A stretch of DNA of 46,945 bases, taken from Rhizophagus sp. LPA8_4_AMF (Eukaryota; Glomeromycota; Glomeromycetes; Glomerales; Glomeraceae). Below, piece by piece: positions 10,601 to 22,705 of the stretch (positions are counted from its first letter, which is position 1; every line of letters begins with the position of its first letter). Under the pieces are notes generated by a model, which did not search any database, was not told the origin of the DNA, and was given only the letters and a program-made list of their open reading frames with translations. The stretch covers positions 1 to 46,945 of the forward strand of contig JADRCO010000162.1 of the NCBI GenBank assembly GCA_021464525.1. Direction: 5' to 3'. A program made the position numbers and the translations under genes.

Positions 10601-13600
10601 TCGATAACCATAAATTTCTTCTTGTGCTTTACAATAAAAAAATGCGAAGAATTGAAATTTTCTTTGACACTGCGCAACAAATGGCACAAAATTTTAAATC
10701 GCATTCGACTATTAAATCGTTTAAAATATTGAATACAGATGAATATTTTATTATTGCAATTAATGAACCAAAAGGGTTGCTCGCTATATATAATACAAAA
10801 GAAGTTAAGGTATTTAATAAAGATGCCTAGTTTTATTTATTTTTTTAACGCAATTTTTGTCTAAAATCCTTTTATTGTTTATTTTTTTTTTTAAAAAAAA
10901 AACAAAAATAATACATAATAACAGCTTGATGTATTTTCTTTTTATGATAATCGATCAAGGTTATATGTGCGCAATGCAAATATTCAATTATTGCAATGGT
11001 ATAATAATATTATACCGAACATTAAATATTTTTTATTCATCAAAGATACTGAGGAACTGTGTTTTATTGAGAATAGTGGAAGAGCACGTATTTTTAATCT
11101 TGTGAATTTAAAATTTCGACCAGCAGCTTGTAATTTTCCGCGTAATTTAGTAAATGTTCTAAGTTCTACGGATGGTTCTTGTATTATGGCATTTGCGAAA
11201 GAAAAACCTGATGAATCTAATTCAATTATTTCCACTGATAATACTGAGAAACGCGACTATAATAATGATATTAAGGAAATAAATCGTGTTTACGTTTATT
11301 TTTCTAAAAATTTTGGAGATTCTGCTAACAAAGGTTTGTAATTTAAAATTTTATTTTTGTTATTATCAGAAGTTTATATTGTAATCAATAATATTTACTT
11401 TTCATTTCAGTTATTGATCTACCATTAAACTTTAAATCCTTGGAATTTCTTCAAATTTCTTGTATCAATAATCGGCAGACTCATTTGATCTCGCTCGATT
11501 TACAAAATGGGCGTTTGAATTCTTTATTAGTCAAAATTACTCTTGAACAAGCTCAATTTCGTTTCCAAAAATGCATGCAAAAAAAGTCACTTGTGTCTCA
11601 GAGAACAAAACTAAATGATCTTATCAATGTCTATAAACTAATGTTTGAAAAATATCCAATTGATAACTGTATCGATCCTAAACAAAATCGTCCTCTTAGT
11701 TTAAAAATAGTTCTTGACATTGAAGATAATGATATTGAAGATTACGGCGAGAAATTTAATGAATATATCATCGGAATGTTCGATAATTTGAAGTATAATA
11801 CAAATAAACCTACATCAATGTTAAAAAAGTTTTCTGCATCAGTTATTACTTTCAAGGAACTTGATGTTGAAGATACGAATTTTCAGAAGAAATTTTCATC
11901 AGAATATCAATTAGGAGAGTGGATTATTCAACTTTGTTGTCTAATTCCTATACAAATTGCTGTAACAAGAAATAATTTATTTCAACCACTTAAAGATGGA
12001 TTCTCTTCGAATGAAAATTATCTGATAGAACTAGATGGTCATCATCTAGATATTATATCAAAAAACATATCTTTTGGATGGTATGAAGGAATTTTCAAGC
12101 ATTTTAGTAGCAAAAAAGTAAAAGTTGTTTCAAGCATGGGCGAACAATCATGTGGAAAATCATTTATGTTGAACCACCTCGTTGGAACTACATTTGATGG
12201 ATCAGCAATGGTATATTTATATTTTAAGTCTTTTGGTTGATTCTAAAGAAATTAACTAATTTGTCATTAGCATTGTACCGAGGGCGTATGGATGTCATTA
12301 GGTAATTTTTAAATATTCTTTACTGTATCAAAAAATTTTATTAACTTATTTTGATTCAATAGTAAATACACCAGAATATATCTATGTTGCGCTCGACTTT
12401 GAAGGGTTAAAATCTCTTGAAAGAACTCCACAAGAGGGTATATAGTGTATCTATATCTTACTATTTATCTTTTTTATTTATCAATTAATATAACATTTTT
12501 TTTTCTTTAGATATGTTTTTAGCACTCTTTAATACAGTTGTTTCAAATCTTATTCTTTTTAAAGTAAATATTCTCTATTTTACTGTCCTGCTTACGTTTT
12601 ACATGTTACTAATACGAATAATAAATTATTCAATTCCAAAAGAATCAATTTACCATAAATAGAGATATATCAACGATGTTTCAAAAATTTCAAGATGGTG
12701 CAAAGTTATTTGAGTCTGATCCAAAGATATTTCAGGTATATTCATGATTACGAATAAATCTTTAAACTTTAATATTAAAATATCATTGCTTATTAATTAT
12801 TATTGATTTTCAGGCAAGACTTTGTGTTATCATTAAAGACGTGCCTAAAGTGGATAGAGATGATATTATTAGAGTGTTTCAATCAAAATTTGATCGATTA
12901 GTTTCAGAGGTAATTGAAAATTTTTGTTAGTCTAATTATTTTTTTTTAAAAAAACACTAATTGGATGTTTTAGGAAGGTGAAGATAATTTTATTACAAAA
13001 ATGTATGGAAGTGGATTAGATATTATACCTTGGCCTGTTTTTGGTGATGTTGCATGGTTTAAAAAGTTATCATTTGTTAATAAAAAGTTAGAAAAGCAAA
13101 AAGTAAAATATAAAAATGCTATAACTTTCTTACAAGATATAAAAGTAATTATGGCTAAATTAAAGGTTTGTATATATTATTTAGTGAAATGCAGCTAAAT
13201 ATTTTAGCTAAAAAAGAAAAAATAATTTTATTTTTGAATGTAGATATGTGACTGGGACTCATTAGATGAAAGCCTCATACAGATTCGTATTGCAACATTA
13301 AAAAAGTTACTCCCGACCGCTATTTCTTATGGTTTAGAACGAAAAGATTCTGTCACTAAACTTCTTTTGGTAAAAAAAAAATGATACTTTATTTATATTT
13401 AAAATTCATAGATTTTTATGAATCTTTTAAATTTAATAGGATCATGATACTGGAAAACCAATTGACGATCCAACAGTTGATTTATCTGATATTTTAAATA
13501 ACTTTGAATCCACTGAATTATTGCCAGATGCCAATATTCATTTATATGATGAACATGTATCATTTGTCCAACTTTCTGAAGATTTAAGAGAATACTTTGA

Positions 13601-15527
13601 TGAAATAGTGCAGTCACAAGAAGAAACGTCCGATGAAATCAAGTGGTATGAAAATTTTGGTAAATTCTTAAATTATATAATTGAGCGTCGTATATCACGT
13701 ATTCGAAAATGGTATGCACAAAATACTGCTAAATTGCCACAGGATAATAGTAATGTCATCAATGGAAAATACGAAATGGAACAAAAACTTGATAAATTAG
13801 CTCTATTATGGACCTTATGTGGATTAACATGCGACAAATGTCATTTAAAATGCATAAAAAATTTCCACCATGAAGATGGTCACAATTGTTTAACAAATCA
13901 TAAATGTAATTTTCCATGCCAATTTGTCGAAGCACACAACAAAAAACTAATTCCTAAATGTATTCATAAGGCTGGACATGAAGGCAAACACATTTGTAAA
14001 AAAATAAAGCATTTATGTAATGAACCATGTAATCTAATTGGTAAGCGTAATTGTCAGGAAGTTTGCTCAAAAGAAATAGGACATCCTGATGGCGAACATT
14101 TATGCCAATCAACACGGCATTATTGTGGAGAAAGTTGCTCATTATCAACACATACCGTAAAGGGAGATTATCGTTGCCCAAATAAATGTATCAAATCATG
14201 TGAAGAACCTCATAGCTCACACAGTTGTGAAAATGAAACTTGTCCAATTCAATGTTCTATTCTAAACTGCCAAAGAAAATGTCAAAGCAATGATCACTTT
14301 CATTCCTATTCTGGCTTTTTATATGTTGATCATTTTTGTGGGTAGGTATTGTTGTAATCTTTTTTACGTTATCAGTTATACTCATTTTGTTTGTTAAATT
14401 TTTAATAATTGAAAGGAATGAACATCATTGTCATGAATTATGCGAAGACGATGGTATATGTAAAGTAGTAATTGAACCTAAAAAACAACTTCAAGAGCCG
14501 TTTACAAAGGTATATTATAATTTAATGTACTGTATAACATTATTAAATATAAATAGTATAACAAAATGTATTGACTCCTAACTTATGATTAGTATATTCA
14601 ATTAAGTGAAAGATTAAGATGTAGTAAAAAAATTCCTCCAAATGAATCTAAACATATCGGGAAACATACACATAATGAAAATGGTTTTCATTTTTGTGAA
14701 GCACAATGTCAATTCTGTGGATATTTTGTATGTATAGTATATTTCCGTAATAATTTTATTTAATTTATAAATAAAAATTTAAATTTAATGATTTATAATT
14801 AGTGCACATTACCTTATGGTCATGAACAACTTCATAATACAAGACACGGTTTTGATAGTAATATGATGCAAATTAAATTTTCTGAAGACAATGCATCAGA
14901 ATACACAAGGTATTGTATATTTTAGACATATTAAACTAAGTTTTGAAACTTAACTAACTTATTTTTACTGATATTATAATTTTTATATATTAAGAGTTGA
15001 TGGACAGGGGAAATTTACTCTTTGTAACATGGTATATATTAATTTTGTTTACAAGTTCTTATTTATTTATTAAAAATTTATATTTTAAATATTTTATATT
15101 TTCAATTTTTTTTCCGATATTATTAGCATTGTAAAAATTTAGGTAGACATCGTCACATTGATTATTGTCAAGACGAAGAAATATGTAAATCGGGAATTCA
15201 AAGACATGATATAAAACACATTGATGGTAAGTTATATACCTATTATCTTTTTATATTAAACGAAACTTTCATTAATGATAATAAAAATCATAGAACAAAT
15301 TCAACCTGATCCCAATAGACCAAAAGATTTCATTTCTCATAAACTTTTCTGGGAGAGAACAGGCTTCAAAGGTATTTATAAAGTATTTATAAAAATTATA
15401 AATCTCTGTTTACATATAATAAGTACATTCCCATTTCTCTAATTTCCTAGATCCTTATCCAGAGCAACAAGATTTTGCAGAATTTGATAATGATAGACAT
15501 ACAATTACTTGTCTCAATTTAAAATGA
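7609..15527 (+). CDS. Copy B: giant GBP/VLIG-type GTPase with propeller-like and Cys/His-rich segments, no vWA
   Basis: About 1901 aa from 29 exons. Start ATG 7609 matches the copy D start in text and phase. Residues 1-250: novel N-terminal region (LRPGIYLL, IHWPEIGCYEN). About 275-615: charged, coiled-coil-like middle. About 625-905: propeller-like repeats (FLLVLYNKKMRRIEIFFDT, GRARIF). About 1147-1154: P-loop GEQSCGKS, followed by CTEGVWM, LDFEG and IIKDVPK, the pattern of GBP/VLIG G domains, in which a KD/RD-type motif replaces NKxD. From about 1520: Cys/His-rich segment with repeated GHEGxHxC and HLCxxPC. The last exon adds a 25-residue tail (ending ITCLNLK) in place of the vWA domain found in C and D. 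No frame break was seen. The role is unknown; GTP binding is well supported, metal binding by the Cys/His part is likely, and any defence role is a hypothesis. Confidence 0.88.
7609..15527 (+). other. Exon map of copy B
   Basis: Exons (all borders GT..AG, phases consistent): 7609-7651, 7792-7944, 8025-8217, 8292-8477, 8555-8735, 8811-8883, 8957-9299, 9373-9434, 9505-10111, 10182-10213, 10303-10507, 10587-10809, 10925-11333, 11411-12210, 12271-12301, 12363-12437, 12511-12563, 12643-12735, 12814-12909, 12974-13165, 13244-13369, 13440-14341, 14416-14509, 14593-14727, 14803-14909, 14995-15031, 15127-15226, 15294-15371, 15451-15527 (TGA). The P-loop ends exon 14, the switch motif fills the 31-base exon 15, and DFEG is in exon 16. 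The open frame that seems to start at ATG 9489 is not a true start: exon 9 begins at 9505. Confidence 0.85.
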
Positions 15528-15753
15528 ACTATAAATTAATACCATATTAAGCTTTTAATTTTTAAAAAAAAGAAGAAACTGAAGACTTTTTAATTCATTT
15601 AGAATTTTTCTTGTATTTTTATGAATTTTTATGAATTGATATACTATGTTATTATTACACTATTTCAGGAAGCAAATTGTATTATATTCTCTGTATTGGC
15701 CCTATAAGAATTAGAAATTTGCTTTTTATATTTATACGAATGATACTTCTTAT
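15528..15753. other. 3' flank of copy B (matches flank of copy A)
   Basis: 3' UTR-like AT-rich DNA homologous to 2343-2600. It ends with CTTCTTAT (15746-15753), the left target duplication of the next element. Confidence 0.7.
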
Positions 15754-16097
15754 TAGGGATGTTAAATGGTTCGACTAGTTCGGTTTATGCTCCAAACTAC
15801 TAGTTTCAGATCTCGAACTAGGTTTAAAAACCTGGTTTTTGACCTGGTTTAAGACCTGGTTTAAGGTTATCAATTTCCTAATTTGGAGCATAAATTTGGG
15901 TATTTTACAATATTTTTAATTACTTTCAACAAGTTTAATTGTTAAATAAACTCTAAATATTTTTTTCTAAAATGACGTATTATCATTTAATTATTAAACC
16001 ACTACAAACTAGTAAACTAACTAGTTTTAGCTAACTATATCGGTTTGAGCATAAACCGGTTTAAAACCAGTTCGGAATAAACCACTTAACATCCCTA
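15754..16097. mobile_element. hAT-like MITE, 344 bp, with perfect 8-base target duplication
   Basis: Begins TAGGGATGTTAAATGGTT and ends with the near-exact reverse complement (aaccacttaacatcccta). CTTCTTAT flanks it on both sides (15746-15753 and 16098-16105). Further inverted matches inside (ggtttatgctcc / gagcataaacc) extend the terminal repeats. TAGGG-type ends plus an 8-base duplication are the hallmark of hAT elements. No transposase frame is present, so it is non-autonomous. The corresponding flank of copy A has no such element. Confidence 0.88.
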
Positions 16098-18630
16098 CTT
16101 CTTATGCCAAAATGGTTTAATTTTTAACTTGATTTTAATAAATTATTTTTATTTTTTTTTAAAAAAAAAAGAATTTTAATTTTCTACGCATCCGCACAAA
16201 ATGCAGGAATGACTCTGCTGCAAAACTGGGGAATGCGACCGCAAATTTCTTGGTTTGATTTGTCAGAAGGTTTTATTACACCAGCCTACTAATATACTAT
16301 ATGCTGTATATTCCAGTTCGTAATATTTGTAACAAAAACTACGAATTTCGTATCATATTATTATAAGGTATTATTTGGAGGTAATTCATGCATAATATCA
16401 TCTGGTGTCAAATTTATCGAACTATCAGTGTGATCGAGATTTTAAAAAGACATGAACAAACATTGCTAAAGAATTCTTGTTTACAAATGTATTGAACTAA
16501 TAATGCAATAAAAATATTAAGAATAAATAAGATATTAATGTACACATCGTGATTTTTAAGGTTGTATGATAAATAAATCAATATTATTATTTATAAGCTT
16601 TGTTAATTGGTATATTAAAAAATACTACTTTTTTTTAAGAAATAAGTTTTCTTTGAAAAAAGCAAAAAATTTTCAAAGGTTACACAAAATAATAGTGTAC
16701 TATTCAATTCTTAGGGTTAAGGTTGTTTGTAATTATAACAATTTGAAGTTACAGGAGAGCTTATCTTTCAACGAAAGAGATATTTATACAAAGTTAATAC
16801 ATAACAATAAATGAATATACTAAATAAATCAAATACAAATAATATAACTAATAAACTAGTAAATATAATAGATAAAGTAAATAAATCGAATAAAACAGAA
16901 GAATGCATCGACTTAAAATTATAAATATATTGAAGATTTGTTGTATTTATCTATAAAAAAATTTGATTATGAGTATTATTGCAATAAAGTTTAATAACTG
17001 AAGATTTTTTTTTACATAAATTAGTTCGGGTTCGAGGAATGTGTGATGAATTTCAAAATCACGTGATCGAACCCGTCGGGAATTTTGGCAACTCCACCTA
17101 TTCTTATCTGGGTTAGGAGGTATTCCAGTTCTACTATTCTTGCTCCTCCGCTCGAGATAAAACTTTTATTATATGGAAGTTATATACTCATTTTCGGCCT
17201 CATACTCTTGTAGTAAAAAAACAACGTGAAAACAAGCGTTTGCAGGTCTACTGGGAAATAATAATCTATGAGCGGGAAAAGGTTTTTACGCCATTTGCCT
17301 TTATGTGAATTTTTTTGTGTTATCATATGAGATAACGATTAAACTCTTGCAAAATAGATAACAGCGAGCACATCTCACTGGTAGTATAAAAGTATACAGC
17401 AAAGTAGCAGAACATAATGCTGAAATATTATCCTTTGAAGACTATTCCAATATCTTTCCTTCTCAAAGTGGACATCTTAAAACGATCACAATAATTGGCA
17501 AGGTGGTAGAGGAAAAAGGAGAAAAACAAAAAAAAATAAATTTTGTCGTTTATTAATTTTTATTCTTTTTTATTTTAAATAACTATTTTTTATTAATAAT
17601 TTCTATTGCTATTATCATGATACTTTTTAAAGTAACCATAACTAAAATTTTAAAATTATAATTATTAATCAATTTTTTTTTTAATCATAATTTTTATCTG
17701 CAAATACAAATAATTTATATGTATAAAAAAATTTTATATATAAATTTTTTTATTAAAAATCAAATTACCAAATAAAATTATCATAAAAAGAATTATCTAT
17801 CATCTTTTTCTCTAACTATTTTTTAATAATAATAAATGTAACGTAATATTTTTTAATAAAAAAATTTATATTTATAATCATTAGTCTACAAATAAATAGA
17901 CAAACTATATAATTGAACATACATCGTCATACCTTATTTCATAAAAAAACTTTAAAAATTGATCTAGTAAATTTATAACTATTTGATAAATTTTTTCTAT
18001 ATTATTAAAACTATTATCAAAAATATATATATATATATATATATAAACCTATTTCTTTAAAATTTGCTCTATCCTATCTAATAATTAAATACATTTAAAC
18101 GATTCATAATTTTTTTATTATTGATCGTTATAATTTTATTTTAATAAATAACATTATAAATATTCTGTATTACTAAACTATTATTAGGAAAAAAAAAATG
18201 TTTTCTTCAATTCGATCATAATTTTATCATAGTCAGTTTATAATCAATATCATAATTAATAAAACTATAGTCAATGAATCAATGATATAACTCTTATACT
18301 CCATTATTGATAATTCTATCATAAAAATCATATATTACAATAAACAAAAAATTTCATACAAATAAAAAAAAAGTTTTATACTTTTAAAATCAAATTAATT
18401 TACATTTTACATTTTTATTAAAAAAATATATATTTATATTTCTATAAGTAAAAAAATATTCTATTAATTGGTTCAAAATAAAATATGAATTTGAATATAA
18501 TAAGTATAATATTTTTAATAAATTTTCAAAATAAAGTCTTATTGAGTAATAATATATCTTTATAATACTGTTTAAACGTGGTAGTATACAACTTAAAGTA
18601 TCCCTAGTTATTATTCTAAAGATCAACTCT
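16098..18630. other. Long intergenic region, extremely AT-rich in its second half
   Basis: 16210-16450 is a copy of the repeat seen at 2690-2850. Around 17021-17200 the base composition is less AT-rich and an exact inverted repeat GGGTTCGA/TCGAACCC lies at 17028-17035 and 17067-17074, with CACGTG between (17060-17065). I cannot assign it. 17500-18600 is close to pure A/T with an (AT)n run at about 18022-18045. The open frames of 78-82 codons at 16566 and 18390 look like low-complexity chance frames. Confidence 0.5.
16210..16450. repeat. Dispersed repeat block, unit next to copy B
   Basis: Homologous to 2690-2850: shared gctgcaaaac..ggggaatgcg, caaatttcttg, and atatcatct(a/g)gtgtcaa in the same order. 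Part of the duplicated A/B 3' flank, pushed outward by the MITE. Confidence 0.6.
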
Positions 18631-18639
18631 AACTGAAAA

Positions 18640-19109
18640 ATGCAAGTTAATATACTATACTTCCTCCTGATCCCTTGTTGGTACTACATTTCTTTCAAAT
18701 AATTTACTATCATTGATATTTCCAGTTATTATCATATTATTTCCTGTAAATGTTGAATTGTATAGAATAATTATAAAATTAGCAATTTACAATTATTTTC
18801 AATGCAGTTCTGTCTTGATCAGCTGCTATCAATGCTCCAATAGGGTCAGTGCAGAGACAGCTGGCTAGCAAGTCACCTAAGTCCACTTATGTCAATATTG
18901 GCCGCTAATATGACACCATTATTTTCACCTGCATTTATTTCAAACAAAAAATTTACCTGTTTCTCTATATCTATCAAGAAGATTTGCGCTCTTTGGGACC
19001 TGTTTTCTTGTTCACATTTAACAATATCTTCAAGGCTTTTTGGGTAATGATCCATATTTAGTTTGAATAATTCTACTTTACATTCTTCCAGGAATCTAGT
19101 AATATCCAT
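18640..19109 (-). pseudogene. Reverse-strand small gene of unknown function, broken by one frameshift
   Basis: On the minus strand an ATG at 19107-19109 opens 78 codons beginning MDITRFLEECKVELFKLNMD and ending ..ILAANIDISGLR, with the stop at 18873-18875. Directly after, in another frame, the text continues protein-like (LLASCLCTDPIGALIAADQD then RTALKII). A canonical-looking 47-base intron (gtaaat..ttacag) with a short ending follows. A single frameshift, by mutation or assembly error, would join the parts. I do not recognise the family, and the composition is soluble-protein-like with no membrane segment. It is the only minus-strand coding candidate I accept here. Confidence 0.45.
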
Positions 19110-20872
19110 TCTATATTATATTGGCTTCATAGTAAAAACGTAAATATTAAAAATATTAAAAGAAAAATAAATCTACATCTATGATACTAAATTTGGCCTA
19201 CAGAATCTATGTCATGAAATGGCAGTTCTAATTAACAGTATTTTCATAAATTTAAATTTTCTTTTTTTGTTAGACTTGTTATGCGACTTGTCAATATATT
19301 CAAAGAAGATTATTTGAAAAATTTTATACAACGTATGACTAAATTAATTGTTAACAATAAGCTATTACCTAAATTTTATCAAATCTTTGTACTAAATAGA
19401 GCTTGGAACCCGGTTAAGGTTTTTGGACCGGTTCCGAGCTCTATTATTAAAATTTACTAATTTGAAAAATAAGGAAAGAAAAAAATTATACGGTATCACG
19501 AAAAAAAATAGATGCTCATGAAGTACATTTTATCATCACGTTACTTTCCAGAAATTAATAAATGAGTGCATTACTCGTAAAAAAATAGAAACCCCTTTAA
19601 TTGTTCTTACTATTAATGTTTCTGAAACGGTTGAAAGGCAGGAAAAAAATACATAAATATATACCCGCCTTTTAACAATTTTGAAAATGGTAATAATTGA
19701 TTATCTTGCTACAACTATAATAATTAAATTGATCTAAATTCTGATTAAACTTTGAGGATCATCAGTATCATCAGTTCAACAAGTACCTTTTTAAATTACG
19801 AATTGTAAACATTGCAAAACGAAGAGTTTGATGATGAAATCAGATATGATATATATAAGAAATATCTGAAGATAAAACGAGGTGAAATATAGAATGAAAA
19901 CAAATGGAAAGGGAAATATTTGTGCATTGCTATGAATTCCAAATAAAATATTAAGCGAATAATTAACAAGATAAAATGAATCAATAAGGCTAACTTAAGC
20001 CTCATCATTTGGATCTAGATATTTTGTATCCCACTGAATCAGTTCAATTAGCGAAAGTTTAAGATGTCTAATAATTTGATTCATTGATATCAATATCGAC
20101 GTTAACCACTATCTCGAATCATGGTAATTGATTATAATACATTTTGGGATGACTGACTCAACCGAGATGCGAACTTTTCTTATATTCTTATAAAAATGTA
20201 TATATTTATATTAATTTGATAAATTCGATAATTTCATATTATCTAACTTTTTTCCTTTTGTTTCAGCCCACCCTGTCAACATTCACAGAGAAACGATAAT
20301 TCTATTATTTATAGTTTCAAGAAAAGGTGAAATTGGTAACTCTCATCCGTCGCCCGAAACTTGCAGGGTGATGGTTGCCTATATTTCATTTTGAGCATAG
20401 AAAGGTCTTTTATATTGAGTTTAAAGCCGGGAAAAAAGTGAATCCAGTAGGCGGTCGTAGTCCAATAAAGATTAAGGTTTCACTATAAAGATTATGGTTT
20501 AAATACGTTTGTATATTTAGTCTTAACTTATACGTTACTAGATAACTAATGTTTACCGATTATCACGTATAAAGAAAAGCCGATATAATCCAAATCACTT
20601 ACTAAATACACATCAAATATCACATTTCCACCATGAATGTTTGAATTTTATCATCGTTTTAGATAAATTTAGTACAATAAACGGTAAATGCAAGATAAAT
20701 ATGTCTGTAAGATTGATTTAAGAATGACACAAAAATAATTTTACATAATGGAAAAAAATACAAAATTGCCAGTTCATTGTTATTCTCTTTTTAATACAAA
20801 TAAAAAAAATCATAATAATTCATAATTTCTTATTTAGTAATTATATATATTTTTTTCTTTCCTTTAAATTAA
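19110..20872. other. Intergenic with one foldback sequence and one less AT-rich patch
   Basis: Apart from the inverted repeat at 19397-19443, no gene is supported. 20260-20480 is clearly less AT-rich than its surroundings (ctcatccgtcgcccgaaact, ccagtaggcggtcg). It could be a fragment of a gene or an RNA, but no tRNA-like or known RNA fold is recognisable. Confidence 0.4.
19397..19443. repeat. Foldback / MITE remnant: TAGAGCTTGGAACC..GGTTCCGAGCTCTA
   Basis: Left arm tagagcttggaacccggt and right arm accggttccgagctcta are almost exact reverse complements separated by about 12 bases. TAGAG-type ends and a loose flanking similarity (gtactaaa / ttattaaa) suggest a hAT-type terminal remnant. A simple RNA hairpin is the alternative. 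Confidence 0.5.
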
Positions 20873-21235
20873 TATTACAAAAATTAGGTACAGTGACATT
20901 GTCATGTCGATTACTGTCGAAGTGAAAGATTAGGAAACCAAAGCCAGGATATAAACCGCATTAATAGTAATTTATAAATTCACTTAATCCTTATAATAAT
21001 AAAGTAAGTTTCCTTATACCATTTCTTATAAACATTACTGGGTGCAAACACGTTTCAAAGTAATTTAATTTCTGTGTTTTTTTTTAATTTGCTTAATATA
21101 TTTTCTCATTCTTATCCTGTTTAAACATCAAAATCTCGTGAATATGATCTACAGGTGTCCTCAATCAACCATAACATGCTCCACTCAATTCAAGTACAAA
21201 TCATTCAAACGATTATGAATATTTATTTTCATATG
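20873..21235 (+). pseudogene. Fossil copy (fifth paralog): exons 27-29 remnants
   Basis: 20873-20970 matches exon 27 of copies C and D, with aaattaggtacagtgacatt standing for ..tttaggtagacatcgtcac, then aaccaaagccaggatataaa near its end. At about 21038-21060 attactgggtgcaaacacgt then ttcaaag matches the end of exon 28 (ttctgggagcgaacgggctt then caaag). 21165-21235 (catgctccactcaattcaag.. aaacgattatgaatatttat) matches the exon 29 linker before the vWA domain, closest to copy D. Stops and small indels throughout show it is dead. Because it includes the vWA-side exon 29 text, it came from a C/D-type ancestor. Confidence 0.75.
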
Positions 21236-22705
21236 TGCTCGGATTTTTACAATTAATATACAGTAATTGCAGTGAAGAGAAGAACCAGAAATATATATAC
21301 TGTATATAGGGGTCAGGTGGCCTTTAAACTTTTACTATTAGTACATAGGGATTTTCATAAGAGTAGTTAGTACGTATTGTTGACACCTGATATTAAAAAT
21401 CCTTGTAAAAAAATACACAAATAAAGTTTCAGTAAGTATATCTCTTTAATTTCTAAAAATTTGCATATTTTTAAAGGTTATTATGAATCAAAAATTTATT
21501 GATCTTTCTAGTATTGTTGGTATTAGATGGTGCGTACTCGGGGTACAATATAACTTCTGAACCCAGTTATTTTATATCATACCCGGGGTAGCGGTACGGT
21601 ATAAAAGCTAGGATCATGAAATGTTTTTCTTAAAAAAAAAAAATTTTTTTAGATGATCTCTAAAAATTGTCATAAAAATTTTTAATAAAAAAATACGAAT
21701 TCCTAAACTGTACACAAACCAAACCTGCATTCAATGATGTTTGTAATATTAAACTGGTACAGTTAATCAGATAATATAATTCTTTCATATTCCAGCACCG
21801 TAAAGCAATTTTCTGTAGATTCGCGAGGGTTTCTTTAATGTACAGTGGGGATGTACGATATTAACGTACGAACTGACCGGAGTTAATGCTAACGCCATTA
21901 TGTGCAAGTGCATAACTCTTAAACTCGGACGTTAATATCTTATGAGTAGTACGCATAATTGACACCTGATATTGAAAATTTCCGACATTAAGTTCATATT
22001 AATTATTTGGCTTCTATATTATTATAAAACGAAATACTATAGTGAAAAAATAAAATTTATTCTATTTTATCATTTTTTCAATAATATTTTTCAAAATATT
22101 CAAAAGCTCACTTTTCAACCCTTAGAAATTTCCTTCAATTACAATTAATACTAAATGTTACAATGCGGTTAGCTAAATTACACTGTACAGTAAATATATT
22201 AAATATACAAGATTAGCCAAATTTAGGCCAAAAATACGCAAACTAATTTTTAAATATAAAAATTTGATAATAAAATACGCAACCCTGATGACCTAACTAT
22301 GGACGAAAAAATCTTAAATTGTACGCAAATCAAAACTTTACTGGCGACACATCTGTGTACCCTACCCTGTATATATATTTCTGGGTCCTATTATACAAGT
22401 TAAAAAGATTTTCAATTAACCAATTGTTTATTTCATTCAATTTATCACTGACAATCAGAAATGCATACACAGAATATGTGAATAAGTTTAAATTTTGAGC
22501 AGCAATGCAGCAGCTATGCAGCTTTATGTCGCATGTTGCAACATTACACAGTTTCTAAGTTCAATACAACCGCAGGTTCAAACCAGAATTTTCATAATAT
22601 TTACTCTTATAAATCAATTTTCACGATGTGCATAGCATCGGCTCACCAAAACTCTTATATGGCTCGCTACGGCTAAAATAAATAAAATCTAATCGATGAT
22701 GCACC
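21236..22705. other. Intergenic upstream of copy C; possible inverted-repeat element inside
   Basis: cagaaatatatata at 21286-21299 is the exact reverse complement of 22370-22383, and the neighbouring bases also resemble each other, so a non-autonomous element of about 1.1 kb is possible. Inside, a direct repeat (ttgacacctgatatt) lies at about 21379 and 21959. From about 22540 on, the text resembles the upstream region of copy D. No gene seen. Confidence 0.4.

Noticed and set aside
16566..16814. 82-codon + frame
   Set aside because: Low-complexity, AT-driven composition with no motif and no paralog.
17021..17080. Possible tRNA-derived element (GGTTCGA near a box-B-like motif)
   Set aside because: No A box, no cloverleaf and no acceptor stem; the motif is better described as an 8-base inverted repeat.
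18390..18626. 78-codon minus-strand frame
   Set aside because: Ile/Tyr/Phe/Asn-rich translation typical of nearly pure A/T DNA.
19796..20008. 70-codon minus-strand frame
   Set aside because: Hydrophobic AT-driven text (Phe/Ile/Leu/Tyr); no start context or family support.
22570..22590. ggttcaaacc as a tRNA T-arm
   Set aside because: It lies in the upstream region shared with copy D, and no surrounding tRNA fold is present.
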